Shown piece after piece: positions 34,736-44,148 of a DNA stretch of 64,000 nt. The position numbers and the translations under genes are program-made. The stretch is from contig NZ_JAMZNK010000001.1 of assembly GCF_027980145.1 (NCBI RefSeq), positions 186,001-250,000 of the forward strand, read 5' to 3'. The notes under the pieces are model-generated. The model did no database searches. It had not been told where the DNA came from and worked only from the letters and a program-made list of their open reading frames with translations. Numbering within the stretch: position 1 is the stretch's first letter; each line of letters begins with the position of its first letter. The stretch comes from Flavobacterium azizsancarii (GTDB taxonomy: Bacteria > Bacteroidota > Bacteroidia > Flavobacteriales > Flavobacteriaceae).

Positions 34736-36115
34736 ATGAAAAATATTAAATTATTAATTACATCATTTTTGATGGTAGCACTAATGCTAGTATCATCTTG
34801 TTCACCGGAAACCTATTCTCTGGACAGCCCGATGAGCAAATCGGATATACATTTTGAGATTACCCAGGATTTAGTAACAGATGCGGGAGGAAACACGGTA
34901 ATACTGAAAAATACAACTCCGGGAGTGGTATTAAACTGGGATTATGTTACAGGAAAGTCGAGTAAAGCTGTGCAAACTGTACAATATGCTTTTAAAGGAA
35001 GTTATACCATCAAAATTACTGCTGTAACCGGCGGTGGTCTTGTAGAGTTAGATCCGGTAACAATTGTTGTAAGTCAGGACAACTTAAATTATGTTAATGA
35101 TCCTCTTTGGACAGCATTATCAGGTGGAGTTGGCAAAAAGAAATCATGGGTAGCTGATAATGGTAAATATGGTTTAGCTCCGGGTGCTATGTCTTTTGCA
35201 GATCCTAATGATCCTACAAAACCGGTAGAATGGAATAATTTTACACCAAACTGGGAACCTGAAGGTAACGCTAATTCAAGTACAGATGCTGATATGCATT
35301 GGGGAAGATACATGACATTCAGCCTTGAGGGAGGACCTTTTATGACGGTTCATGAAAAGGATGGAACGACGATTCAAAACGGATCTTACTTCTTGGATAT
35401 TAATGCGCATACCCTAACAACAACAGGAGCAACTATTCTAAGACCAGACAATTATATCGCAAATGCAAGTAACTGGAACAATGAAATTAAAGTACTGAAA
35501 CTTACTGATAATCAGTTGAGAATTGCAGTAAAGAGAACCAATAGCGAAGGACCTTGGTGGTACATCTGGAATTTTGTTGCTAAAGATTATGCAGACAGCT
35601 ACGTTCCTCCAATTACAGAACCTGTTCTTGACGAAGGTTATAATCCAACTTTTGCTTCTGGCGAATTGTTGACAATGTTAACCGGAGGAGCCGGAGCAGG
35701 AAGAGTTTGGCAATTAGATGCAGCAGGTAATCCTGTTGACTGGGTTGCGGCAGGAAAAGGATGGACAGTTAACGCTGGAAGTTCTTCTGATTGGGGATGG
35801 AATGCTGGTTGGACAGCTGTTGCCGGTAATTCATGGGTACGTTTTGACCAGTGGGGAGGTAAATTAAATTATACCCGTAGCCAAAATGGTGTTGTAACTA
35901 CAGGAATTTTTACCATAAATGCAGCAACCAATGAAATTAATTTAGGAACAGATACATTGATTCAAAATTCAGAAAGCTGGATGAGTCCAACTGCGAATAT
36001 TATCAAAGTAGTAAAAGCATACAATAAAGATTATCTTCAAAAAGGTATTTGGTTAGGGACATCTTATGATGCCGGTAAAGATGAATGGTTTGTTTTCCAT
36101 TACATCATCCCTTAA
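34736..36115 (+). CDS. Surface glycan-binding lipoprotein with PKD-like and tandem Trp-rich domains
   Basis: About 459 residues with a lipobox (LMLVSSC, Cys near residue 22). A PKD-like beta domain follows (about 35-115, PGVVLNWDYVTGKSSK), then two related Trp-rich modules. The first starts LWTALSGGVGKKKSWVAD (about 125) and the second LLTMLTGGAGAGRVWQLD (about 315). It takes the position of SusE/SGBP genes, 22 bp after the SusD gene, and probably binds the polysaccharide at the surface. The frame is open to 34700, but the ATG at 34736 gives a normal lipoprotein leader. It is not an enzyme of a family I recognise. Confidence 0.8.
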   Translation: MKNIKLLITSFLMVALMLVSSCSPETYSLDSPMSKSDIHFEITQDLVTDAGGNTVILKNTTPGVVLNWDYVTGKSSKAVQTVQYAFKGSYTIKITAVTGGGLVELDPVTIVVSQDNLNYVNDPLWTALSGGVGKKKSWVADNGKYGLAPGAMSFADPNDPTKPVEWNNFTPNWEPEGNANSSTDADMHWGRYMTFSLEGGPFMTVHEKDGTTIQNGSYFLDINAHTLTTTGATILRPDNYIANASNWNNEIKVLKLTDNQLRIAVKRTNSEGPWWYIWNFVAKDYADSYVPPITEPVLDEGYNPTFASGELLTMLTGGAGAGRVWQLDAAGNPVDWVAAGKGWTVNAGSSSDWGWNAGWTAVAGNSWVRFDQWGGKLNYTRSQNGVVTTGIFTINAATNEINLGTDTLIQNSESWMSPTANIIKVVKAYNKDYLQKGIWLGTSYDAGKDEWFVFHYIIP

Positions 36116-36167
36116 ATAATTACGGGTTTTCATAAACCGGAAACCTGATTATTTAAAGTATAAAACA

Positions 36168-36200
36168 ACCGGTAGGGGATTTACAAAGTCACCTATCGGT
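36168..36200 (+). terminator. Possible intra-operon hairpin after the surface lipoprotein gene
   Basis: The stem ACCGGTAGG / CCTATCGGT with one wobble pair is followed by a T-rich stretch. A second weaker hairpin (CGGGTTT / AAACCGG) lies at about 36122-36140. They could give partial termination between the binding proteins and the enzymes. Confidence 0.4.
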
Positions 36201-36239
36201 ATGTTTATATTTGTTTTTAAATATTAAAATCCTTTCAAA

Positions 36240-38729
36240 ATGAAGAATAAAAGAAAATATTTAAATAATGGACTACCATTATTAATGCTAATCGGAATTA
36301 TCTTATTGGGCTCTTGCAGCAAAAAAGAGGATGCTTTTGCAAACAGAAAAGTTTCTTTTAATTCAGATTGGAGTTTTCATCTTAATGACAGCATAATCGA
36401 CAAAGATACTATTGGAGCTTCAACCAAATGGAGAACATTAAACGTTCCTCATGATTGGAGTATCGAAGGAAAATTTGACAAAAAAAGTCCTGCCGGATAT
36501 GGAGGCGGAGCCCTTAACGGAGGTTTAGGCTGGTACAAAAAAACATTTAAAGTTGCCGCTGAAGACAGCACAAAAGTAACTTCGATTACTTTCGACGGCG
36601 TTTACAGAAACAGCGAAGTATGGGTAAACGGACATTATTTAGGGAAACGTCCAAACGGATACATTGGTTTTCAATATGAAATCTCCAAATACTTAAATTA
36701 CGGAGACAAAAACAATGAAATTATTGTAAAGGTTGACAATTCAAAACAACCCAATTCACGTTGGTATTCAGGTTCCGGAATTTTTAGAAATGTCTGGATC
36801 GAAACCACAGATAAATTGCACGTTGCACAATGGGGAACTTATGTGACAACACCAAAAGTTACGGCTGAAAAAGCTTCGGTTAGTTTTGAAACTACTATTC
36901 AGAATCAAAACCCAGCTTCAAAAAAGGCAACAGTAACCACTACTATTTTTAAAGAAGATACAAAAGTAACATCGGTTACTCAAAATATAACGATTGGTGC
37001 GAATACCAATCAAACCATCAAGCAAGAAACTGAAGTTGGAAATCCAATTTTATGGTCAGTTGAAAAACCGGAATTGTATACAGTTGTAACAGAAATTTCA
37101 GTAGATAATAAAATTGTAGATCAGTACAAAACCAACTTAGGAATCAGAGATTTTAAGTTTGATGTAGATAAAGGTTTTATTCTTAACGGAAAACAAGTTA
37201 AAATCAAAGGTGTTTGTATGCATCATGATTTAGGTCCGTTAGGTTCCGCAATTAATACAAGAGCCATCGAACGTCAGTTGGAAATTTTGAAAGAAATGGG
37301 CGTAAACGGAATCAGGACTTCTCATAATCCTCCGGCTCCGGAACTTTTGGATTTATGTGATAAAATGGGTTTCATTGTCATGGATGAGGCTTTTGACATG
37401 TGGAAACAAACTAAAACCAAATATGATTATGGAAACGACTGGGACAAATGGCATAAGAAAGATTTAATCGATCAATTGCTTCGCGACCGTAACCATCCAA
37501 GTATTTTTATCTGGAGTATAGGAAATGAAATTCCGGAACAATGGAATGAAACCGGTGTTACAATCGCAAAAGAATTAGCCGCCATTACACGTCAGTACGA
37601 TAAAACACGTCCGTTGACCGCAGCGATGAATCCGCCAGTGAACATGAATATTGACGAAGTAACGTTACAGTTCGAAAAAAAGAATGTCCAGTTTAATGCC
37701 ATAGCAAAATCCGGTGTTTTAGATATTATCGGTTATAATTATGCGCATCAAACCTATAAGTATCATCAAAAGAATTTCCCGGGAGTTCCTTTCATCGCAA
37801 CCGAAACAACTTCGGGTTTACAAACCCGCGGTTATTATGATACCGTTTCGGATAGTATTAAAAAATGGCCGGTACGATGGGATCTTAAATTTACAGAGGG
37901 AAATCCAGGTAACACCGTTTCGGCTTACGATCAGGTACAAACGCCTTGGGGTTCGACACATGAAGCCACCTGGAAAGTAATTAAAAAATACGAATTTCTT
38001 TCGGGAATGTACATTTGGACAGGTTTCGATTATATTGGAGAACCAACTCCGTACGAATGGCCATCAATCAGTTCCTATTTCGGAATTGTAGATTTAGCCG
38101 GTTTCCCAAAAGATGTTTATTATATGTACCAAAGCGAGTGGACAGATAAAACTGTGCTGCACATTTTTCCACATTGGAACTGGAAAGCAGGACAAACTGT
38201 AGATGTTTGGGCATATTACAATAAAGCCGATGAGGTTGAATTGTTCCTTAACGGAAAATCAGTTGGGATTCGAAGTAAAAAAGGAGACGATTTGCATGTA
38301 ATGTGGAGAATTCCTTTCCAGCCCGGAACGCTAAAAGCAATTTCTCGTAAAAACGGAAAAACAGTTTTAGAAACCGAAATCAAAACAGCCGGAAATCCTG
38401 AAAATTTAAAACTGACAGCAGATAGAAGCAACATCAAAGCCGATGGAAATGATTTGTCATTTGTAACAATTGATATTCTGGATGCAAAAGGAACTTTGGC
38501 TCCAAATGCAAATAATGAAATCCATTTCTCGTTAAAAGGAAACGGAAAAATCGTAGGGGTTTGCAGCGGAGATCCGGTAAGTCATGAATCGTACAAAGGT
38601 TCAAAACATACCGCTCTTAACGGAAAATGTTTAGTCATTGTCCAGTCTGATACAAAAACAGGAAGACTGGAATTAACCGCTCAGGCAAATGGATTAAAAC
38701 CCGCAACGATTGTAATTACAGCAGAATAA
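36240..38729 (+). CDS. GH2 family glycosidase, probable beta-galactosidase lipoprotein
   Basis: An 829-residue lipoprotein (lipobox ILLGSC, Cys near residue 26). The GH2 sugar-binding jelly roll at about 40-200 has WRTLNVPHDWSIEG and YRNSEVWVNGHYLGKRPNGY. Immunoglobulin-like domains follow, then a TIM barrel with MHHDLGPLGSA, RTSHNPPAPELLDLCD, acid/base Glu430 in SIGNEIPEQ and nucleophile Glu522 in ATETTSG. The C-terminal DUF4982-like and Ig-like domains are typical of Bacteroidota enzymes. In this locus it most likely removes the beta-1,2-galactosyl caps of xyloglucan side chains; substrate specificity within GH2 cannot be read from the sequence. Confidence 0.92.
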   Translation: MKNKRKYLNNGLPLLMLIGIILLGSCSKKEDAFANRKVSFNSDWSFHLNDSIIDKDTIGASTKWRTLNVPHDWSIEGKFDKKSPAGYGGGALNGGLGWYKKTFKVAAEDSTKVTSITFDGVYRNSEVWVNGHYLGKRPNGYIGFQYEISKYLNYGDKNNEIIVKVDNSKQPNSRWYSGSGIFRNVWIETTDKLHVAQWGTYVTTPKVTAEKASVSFETTIQNQNPASKKATVTTTIFKEDTKVTSVTQNITIGANTNQTIKQETEVGNPILWSVEKPELYTVVTEISVDNKIVDQYKTNLGIRDFKFDVDKGFILNGKQVKIKGVCMHHDLGPLGSAINTRAIERQLEILKEMGVNGIRTSHNPPAPELLDLCDKMGFIVMDEAFDMWKQTKTKYDYGNDWDKWHKKDLIDQLLRDRNHPSIFIWSIGNEIPEQWNETGVTIAKELAAITRQYDKTRPLTAAMNPPVNMNIDEVTLQFEKKNVQFNAIAKSGVLDIIGYNYAHQTYKYHQKNFPGVPFIATETTSGLQTRGYYDTVSDSIKKWPVRWDLKFTEGNPGNTVSAYDQVQTPWGSTHEATWKVIKKYEFLSGMYIWTGFDYIGEPTPYEWPSISSYFGIVDLAGFPKDVYYMYQSEWTDKTVLHIFPHWNWKAGQTVDVWAYYNKADEVELFLNGKSVGIRSKKGDDLHVMWRIPFQPGTLKAISRKNGKTVLETEIKTAGNPENLKLTADRSNIKADGNDLSFVTIDILDAKGTLAPNANNEIHFSLKGNGKIVGVCSGDPVSHESYKGSKHTALNGKCLVIVQSDTKTGRLELTAQANGLKPATIVITAE

Positions 38730-38739
38730 TAAGTTACCC

Positions 38740-38831
38740 TCCTAACAGGTTTCCAAAACCTGTTAGGTATGGATAGATTTTTATTAAAGTATTAAATAAA
38801 ATACCTAACAGGTTTTGGAAACCTGTTAGGA
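38740..38831. repeat. Two AT-variant hairpin repeats as a perfect 31-bp inverted pair
   Basis: The element at 38740-38770 and its exact reverse complement at 38801-38831 flank about 30 bp between the GH2 and GH31 genes. Each arm is itself palindromic (CCTAACAGG...CCTGTTAGG), so either small hairpins or one long hairpin can form. Confidence 0.9.
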
Positions 38832-38859
38832 GAATTAACATTTAGAATAAATTAAACCA

Positions 38860-41259
38860 ATGAGAAACGCACAACTAAAAGCATTGTTTTCGATCTTCAT
38901 GTTTGGATTTTTGGTAACGCCAAAAGCGTCTGCACAAATTCAGAACGCAGATGTGTTGAATGCTCCTATAGATATCAGCAAGGATTTTCAGAATTATATG
39001 AATACCTTTTATTTTGCCGATGAACTGACTGCTTTTGATCCTGCAACAGGAAAAGGAACAATTAAATATCTGAGATACAATTACAAAACGCGTCAGGCTT
39101 TCAACAACATGATGATGAAACCGGAGGTAGTTCCTGCAAACGAATTTCCAACGACAGAATATCAGGCTTCACCAGAATTGCCGTTCCAGATTCAGTTTGT
39201 ATCAGATAGAACCATCAGAATCAAAACCACTTCAGGACCGCAATTTCATCCTGAAAAAGAGTCTTTGATGTTGATAAATGGTGTTGCACCAAATCATCCT
39301 GAATTATGGAAATATTCTAAAATCGAAGGCGGACATAAATACACCAGTAAACATGGTTCAGTTGAAATTTTAACAAAACCATGGCACGTAAAGATTTACG
39401 ACGAAACAGGAAAATTATTGACCAGTACACTTCATGATTCAGATCTGCAAAATACGTATACGCCAACACTTCCGTTTTCGTATGTGCGCAGAAACAGCGA
39501 CTATTCAAGAAGTATGGGAGCTGCTTTCAGCCTAGAACCGGACGAAAAAATATTTGGTTGCGGAGAATCTTTCACACAATTCAATAAACGCGGACAAAAA
39601 GTAGTTTTATGGACAGATGATGCAAACGGAATCCAGAACGAAACGATGTACAAACCTGTTCCGTTTTATATGAGTAGTCGTGGTTACGGAGTTTTCATGC
39701 ACCATTCAACACCCATTACGGTTGACTTTGGAAAATATTACGCAAGTGCCAACGAAATGTATATTGGTGATGATGAAGCCGATTTATTTTTCTTCATCGG
39801 AGAACCAAAAGACGTTTTAGACCAATACACAGATTTGACCGGAAAAGCAGCAATGCCACCACTTTGGTCGTTTGGTTTCTGGATGAGCCGAATCACTTAT
39901 TTTTCTGAAAAAGAAGGAAGACAAGTAGCAAAAGATTTGCGTAAATACAAAATCCCAACAGATGTAATTCACTTTGATACCGGTTGGTTTGATGTAGACT
40001 GGAGAAACAATTATGAGTTTTCTAAAGACCGTTTTCCGGATGCTCAAAAAATGATGTCAGATCTTAAAGACGATGGTTTTCATGTATGTTTATGGCAATT
40101 GCCGTATTTCTCACCAAAGAATACCTTGTTCAACGAAATCATGGATAAAAACTTAGCGGTAAGAGATCGCAAAGGAAATCTTCCTTACGAAGATGCTGTT
40201 CTTGATTTCTCAAACCCTGAAACTGTAACCTGGTATCAGGCAAAATTGAAACATTTATTCGATCAGGGCGTTTCAGTTTTCAAAGTTGATTTTGGAGAAG
40301 CAGCACCGCCAGACGGAATTTACCATTCAGGAAGAACCGGTTTCTACGAACACAATTTATATCCATTAAGATACAACAAGGCTGTAGCCGAAATTACCCA
40401 AAAAGAAAAAGGTTATACTTTAATCTGGGCAAGAAGTACTTGGGCAGGATCTCAGCGTTACCCATTGCATTGGGGTGGAGATGCAGAAACTACAAACGGA
40501 GCAATGTCGGCAGAATTGCGTGGCGGACTTTCATTAGGATTAAGCGGATTTAGTTTCTGGAGTCATGACGTTGGAGGATTTGCAACAAAATCACCGGAGA
40601 ATTTATACAGAAGATGGGCGCCTTTCGGGATGTTTACCTCACACGTAAGAAGCCACGGAGAACCTCCGCGCGAACCTTGGTTGTACAGCAAAGATTTCCT
40701 TGAAGGATTTAGAAAAGCAGATAATATGCGTTACGAATTAATGCCATATATCTACGCCCAGGCAAAAGAAAGTTCACAAAAAGGATTACCAATGATGCGC
40801 GCTTTATTTGTAGAATATCCAAATGATCCGGGCGCATGGTTAGTTGACAATGAATATTTATTTGGATCAAGTATATTAGTTGCACCACTTTTTGAAGAAG
40901 TGACAGAAAGAGACGTTTATCTTCCTGAAGGAACTTGGATTGATTACCAAACTAAAAAAGTATACCAATCAGGCTGGCATAAAATCAAAGCCGGAGAAGT
41001 GCCAATTGTAGTTTTAGTAAAAGACGGAACTGCATTGCCTCACATCGCTTTGGCACAATCTACAAAAGACATGGATTGGAGCAAATTAACCTTGAAAGTA
41101 TACGCAAGCGATAAAACAACTTCGGCAACAGCCAAAGTATTTTTACCTGACGGCGATGCGGTACAAGAAATTAAAGTAACCAAAAACGGAAACAATTTTG
41201 ACGTAACTTCAAATCCATTAAAAGGAAAAACGACTCTAAAAACGGAGTGGATAAAATAA
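38860..41259 (+). CDS. GH31 family glycosidase, probable alpha-xylosidase
   Basis: A 799-residue secreted enzyme (signal peptide to about residue 26, ASAQ). The GH31 N-terminal beta domain is followed by the catalytic barrel starting PPLWSFGFWMSRITYFSE near residue 330. The nucleophile is Asp477 in VFKVDFGEAAPPDG and the acid/base is Asp541 in WGGDAETTNG. The FWMSR and KVDFGE variants are typical of alpha-xylosidases (YicI/XylS type) rather than alpha-glucosidases, which often have WxDMNE. It would remove non-reducing alpha-1,6-xylose from xyloglucan oligosaccharides in the periplasm, and the xylose feeds XylA. The call is strong because of both motif and locus. Confidence 0.93.
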   Translation: MRNAQLKALFSIFMFGFLVTPKASAQIQNADVLNAPIDISKDFQNYMNTFYFADELTAFDPATGKGTIKYLRYNYKTRQAFNNMMMKPEVVPANEFPTTEYQASPELPFQIQFVSDRTIRIKTTSGPQFHPEKESLMLINGVAPNHPELWKYSKIEGGHKYTSKHGSVEILTKPWHVKIYDETGKLLTSTLHDSDLQNTYTPTLPFSYVRRNSDYSRSMGAAFSLEPDEKIFGCGESFTQFNKRGQKVVLWTDDANGIQNETMYKPVPFYMSSRGYGVFMHHSTPITVDFGKYYASANEMYIGDDEADLFFFIGEPKDVLDQYTDLTGKAAMPPLWSFGFWMSRITYFSEKEGRQVAKDLRKYKIPTDVIHFDTGWFDVDWRNNYEFSKDRFPDAQKMMSDLKDDGFHVCLWQLPYFSPKNTLFNEIMDKNLAVRDRKGNLPYEDAVLDFSNPETVTWYQAKLKHLFDQGVSVFKVDFGEAAPPDGIYHSGRTGFYEHNLYPLRYNKAVAEITQKEKGYTLIWARSTWAGSQRYPLHWGGDAETTNGAMSAELRGGLSLGLSGFSFWSHDVGGFATKSPENLYRRWAPFGMFTSHVRSHGEPPREPWLYSKDFLEGFRKADNMRYELMPYIYAQAKESSQKGLPMMRALFVEYPNDPGAWLVDNEYLFGSSILVAPLFEEVTERDVYLPEGTWIDYQTKKVYQSGWHKIKAGEVPIVVLVKDGTALPHIALAQSTKDMDWSKLTLKVYASDKTTSATAKVFLPDGDAVQEIKVTKNGNNFDVTSNPLKGKTTLKTEWIK

Positions 41260-41269
41260 ATCAGTTGCT

Positions 41270-41422
41270 TTATCCCATAGGGATTTAATGTCGGTAGAAA
41301 CATCAACCATTGTAGTCATTTTTCCCGTTAGGGAATACACAAAATAAGATATATAATTCCTGACGGGACATTGAAACGGGTATTCTGTTTTTTTCTACCA
41401 ACATTAAATCTCTACGGGATAA
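41270..41422. repeat. Long imperfect inverted repeat downstream of the GH31 gene
   Basis: Arms of about 31 bp at 41270-41300 and 41391-41422 (TTATCCC.TAG.GATTTAATG...GGTAGAAA) match with few differences. The 608-bp gap 41260-41867 holds this and the pair at 41614 but no convincing ORF. Short direct repeats of the ATCTGCCAGAT.TGCGTGAAAA type occur at about 41436-41463 and 41586-41610. Confidence 0.8.
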
Positions 41423-41613
41423 AAAAAATGAAAATCTGCTGAATCTGCCAGATCTGCGTGAAAAAAGAAACACATAGAAAAAGAAATCATTTTAATCGGT
41501 GTAATTAGTGGCAAAAAAAATAATTCGTGCAATTCGTGGCAAAAAATAGACATAGATTAAAAAGATTAAAAATTGAGAATTAAAAATCTGCCAGATATGC
41601 GTGAAAAAAAATA

Positions 41614-41760
41614 AACACATAGAAACATAGGATTTTGCAAACTTTAAATAAGTAAACAAAAAAGCACGCTTTTCACACATAGTCCCCATAGCTATCGGGA
41701 TGTGTTAATGCAAGTGAAACGCCTATTACAAGATTACAAAATCCTATGTTTCTATGTGTT
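41614..41760. repeat. Perfect 24-bp inverted repeat in the gap before the GH97 gene
   Basis: AACACATAGAAACATAGG plus ATTTTG at 41614-41637 is exactly complementary to 41737-41760. The loop is about 99 bp and contains a smaller CCCCATAGCTATCGGG hairpin at about 41684-41699. Confidence 0.85.
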
Positions 41761-41867
41761 AAAAATATTTCCAATCAGAATAAAAATAAGTTTTTGTTGA
41801 GTTTCTAAATCGGGTGAAAGCACAAGCAACACCCGATTTATTAAAAATGAATTAAGAAAAAAATATC

Positions 41868-43874
41868 ATGAAAAATTACCTCATTCTTCCCGCTTTAATC
41901 CTTTCAGTTTCGATTGGATACAGTCAGAAAAATAAAAATGCTTATGAATTGGCCTCGCCAAACGGGCAAAACAAAATCAAATTTGAGTTAGTAAAAAACG
42001 CTCCAAAATATGCGGTTTCACACGGGAAAACCGAAGTGATTACACCATCAGATATGGGATTTTTGCTAAAAGGAAATGAAAACTTAAGCACAGATTTCGA
42101 AATCAAAAGTGTAAAGAATTCGACTTTCGATGAAACCTGGGAACAAGTTTGGGGAGAAAAGAAGAACATCAGAAACCACTACAATCAGCTTTCTGTTCAA
42201 TTACAGCAAAAAGCGGGAAACAAACGTAAGCTTGAAATCCAGTTTCGTGCGTTTGATGACGGAATCGCTTTTAGATATGTATATCCAAAACAAAGTGTAA
42301 AAGACAGTATTTTCATTATGGATGAAAAAACCACTTTTAACTTAAAAGAAGATGGAAAAGCATGGTGGATTCCGGCAAACAGAGAAAACCGTGACGAATA
42401 TCTTTTTAACGATGCGGCGGTAAGTAAGCTGGACACGGTTTTGACACCATTAACGATCGAAAGCAAAAGCGGATTAGCATTGAGTTTTCACGAAGCAAAT
42501 TTAGTTGATTTTGCCAGTATGACTTTGGTAAACACAACCGGAACGCAACTTAAATCTGATTTGGTGCCGTGGTCAGATGGTGTAAAAGTTCGAGTAAAAG
42601 ATACGTTTACATCTTCATGGAGAACACTTCAAATAGGAGAAAATCCATCAGATTTGATTACTTCTTATTTGATTTTAAATCTGAATGAACCAAATAAATT
42701 AAAAAACATCACAAGTTATTTCAAACCATACAAATACTTCGGAATTTGGTGGGGAATGCACATTGGGAAATATACTTTTTGGGAAAGCGACAAACAAGGC
42801 GCAACCACGAAACACGCCGAAGAATATATTGATTTTACAGCAAAAGAAGGATTTCATCATTTGTTAATCGAAGGCTGGAACAAAGGCTGGACACCACAAT
42901 GGTATGAAAACCACATGCACATGTTCAGTTTTACAAAAAGTGCAGACAATTTCGACTTAGAAAAAGTAGTAGAATACGGAAAGAAAAAAGAGGTAGAATT
43001 GATTGGTTATCACGAAACAGGATCAAACTTAATCAATTATTTAAAAGAAGTTGATGCAGGTTTTGCTTTATATAAAAAACTGGGAATTCATTCGGTTAAA
43101 ATTGGACACGTAGGTTCAAAACTGAACATGAAAGAAATGCATTTTGGACAATTTGGAGTAAATTATTTCAGATATATATTAGAAAAAGCGGCGCAATATG
43201 ATTTAGCCGTATTGTACCATGAATCGATAAAAGATACAGGAGAACGAAGAACTTTCCCAAACATGGTTTCGAGAGAAGCAGCAAGAGGACAAGAATACAA
43301 CGCTTGGAGCGAAGGAAATCCGCCAAATCATTTGACAATTCTTCCGTTCACCAGATTGCTTTCAGGACCAATGGATTATACACCGGGAATTTTTGATGTT
43401 GAGGTAAAACAAGGATATCCAGGCAAAAGAGTGCACGGAACCGCAGCACAACAATTGGCATTGTATGTAACGATTTATGCGCCAATCCAGATGATGGCAG
43501 ATCTTCCTGAAAATTATGAAGGAAAACCAGCATTACAATTCTTAAAAGATGTTCCAACAGATTGGGAAGATACTAAAGTTTTGGAGGGAAAAATTGGAGA
43601 ATATATTACAACAGCCCGTAAAGACAGACACAGTGCTGATTGGTATTTAGGAACAATTACCAATGAAAATGCAAGAGACGTAAATGTTTCTTTATCATTT
43701 TTAGATCCAAACGCAACTTATGAAGCTCAGATTTATGCTGACGCCGAAGGAACTGATGAAACACATAATCCATCAGCAATAGCAATTTCGAAGAAAACAG
43801 TAAAAGCATCAGATTCATTAAAATTGCATTTAGGCGGAGCAGGAGGAACAGCAATTAGATTTAAAAAATTATAG
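41868..43874 (+). CDS. GH97 family glycoside hydrolase, SusB-like
   Basis: A 668-residue secreted protein (signal peptide to about residue 19). The GH97 layout is an N-terminal beta-sandwich, a catalytic barrel from about residue 290 (YFGIWWGMHIGKYTF) and a C-terminal beta domain. The motif LYHESIKDTGERRTFPN is followed by SREAARGQEYNAW and TRLLSGPMDYTPGIF. The HE pair, where retaining members have HG, resembles the inverting, calcium-dependent SusB subgroup. That points to alpha-glucosidase-like rather than alpha-galactosidase activity, which is unexpected in a xyloglucan locus. Its exact linkage is uncertain. Confidence 0.88.
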   Translation: MKNYLILPALILSVSIGYSQKNKNAYELASPNGQNKIKFELVKNAPKYAVSHGKTEVITPSDMGFLLKGNENLSTDFEIKSVKNSTFDETWEQVWGEKKNIRNHYNQLSVQLQQKAGNKRKLEIQFRAFDDGIAFRYVYPKQSVKDSIFIMDEKTTFNLKEDGKAWWIPANRENRDEYLFNDAAVSKLDTVLTPLTIESKSGLALSFHEANLVDFASMTLVNTTGTQLKSDLVPWSDGVKVRVKDTFTSSWRTLQIGENPSDLITSYLILNLNEPNKLKNITSYFKPYKYFGIWWGMHIGKYTFWESDKQGATTKHAEEYIDFTAKEGFHHLLIEGWNKGWTPQWYENHMHMFSFTKSADNFDLEKVVEYGKKKEVELIGYHETGSNLINYLKEVDAGFALYKKLGIHSVKIGHVGSKLNMKEMHFGQFGVNYFRYILEKAAQYDLAVLYHESIKDTGERRTFPNMVSREAARGQEYNAWSEGNPPNHLTILPFTRLLSGPMDYTPGIFDVEVKQGYPGKRVHGTAAQQLALYVTIYAPIQMMADLPENYEGKPALQFLKDVPTDWEDTKVLEGKIGEYITTARKDRHSADWYLGTITNENARDVNVSLSFLDPNATYEAQIYADAEGTDETHNPSAIAISKKTVKASDSLKLHLGGAGGTAIRFKKL

Positions 43875-43886
43875 ATATAGATTGGC

Positions 43887-43919
43887 AAACCCGACAGGTT
43901 TTCAAAACCTGTCGGGTTT
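43887..43919. repeat. Hairpin repeat, GC variant
   Basis: AAACCCGACAGGTTTT / AAAACCTGTCGGGTTT directly downstream of the GH97 gene, identical in core to the copy at 20253. It may also act as a terminator. Confidence 0.85.
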
Positions 43920-43945
43920 ACTTGACGTAAAGATTAGAATTTAAA

Positions 43946-44106
43946 TATCCTAACAGGTTTCCAAAACCTGTTAGGTATATATTTAACGTAACGATTAGAT
44001 TTAAAAAAATATAATTTATTAGGTTTCAAATATCCTAACAGGTTTTTAAAACCAGTTAGGTATATATTTAACACAACGATTAGCTTCAAAAAAATATAAT
44101 TTATAA
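43946..44106. repeat. Tandem 85-bp duplication carrying AT-variant hairpins
   Basis: Two units start at 43946 and 44031. Each begins TATCCTAACAGGTTT, completes a hairpin (GTTAGGTATATATTTAAC), and continues with an ACGATTAG...AAAAAAATATAATTTA tail. The second unit has several substitutions. It lies between the GH97 and GH3 genes. Confidence 0.8.
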
Positions 44107-44148
44107 AAATGTAAAACCCGTAGGGTTTAATAACCACAATTTTTTTAA

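Noticed and set aside
43934..44137. 67-codon minus-strand frame between the GH97 and GH3 genes
   Set aside because: It is produced by the tandem hairpin repeat; its translation is itself a repeated low-complexity peptide.
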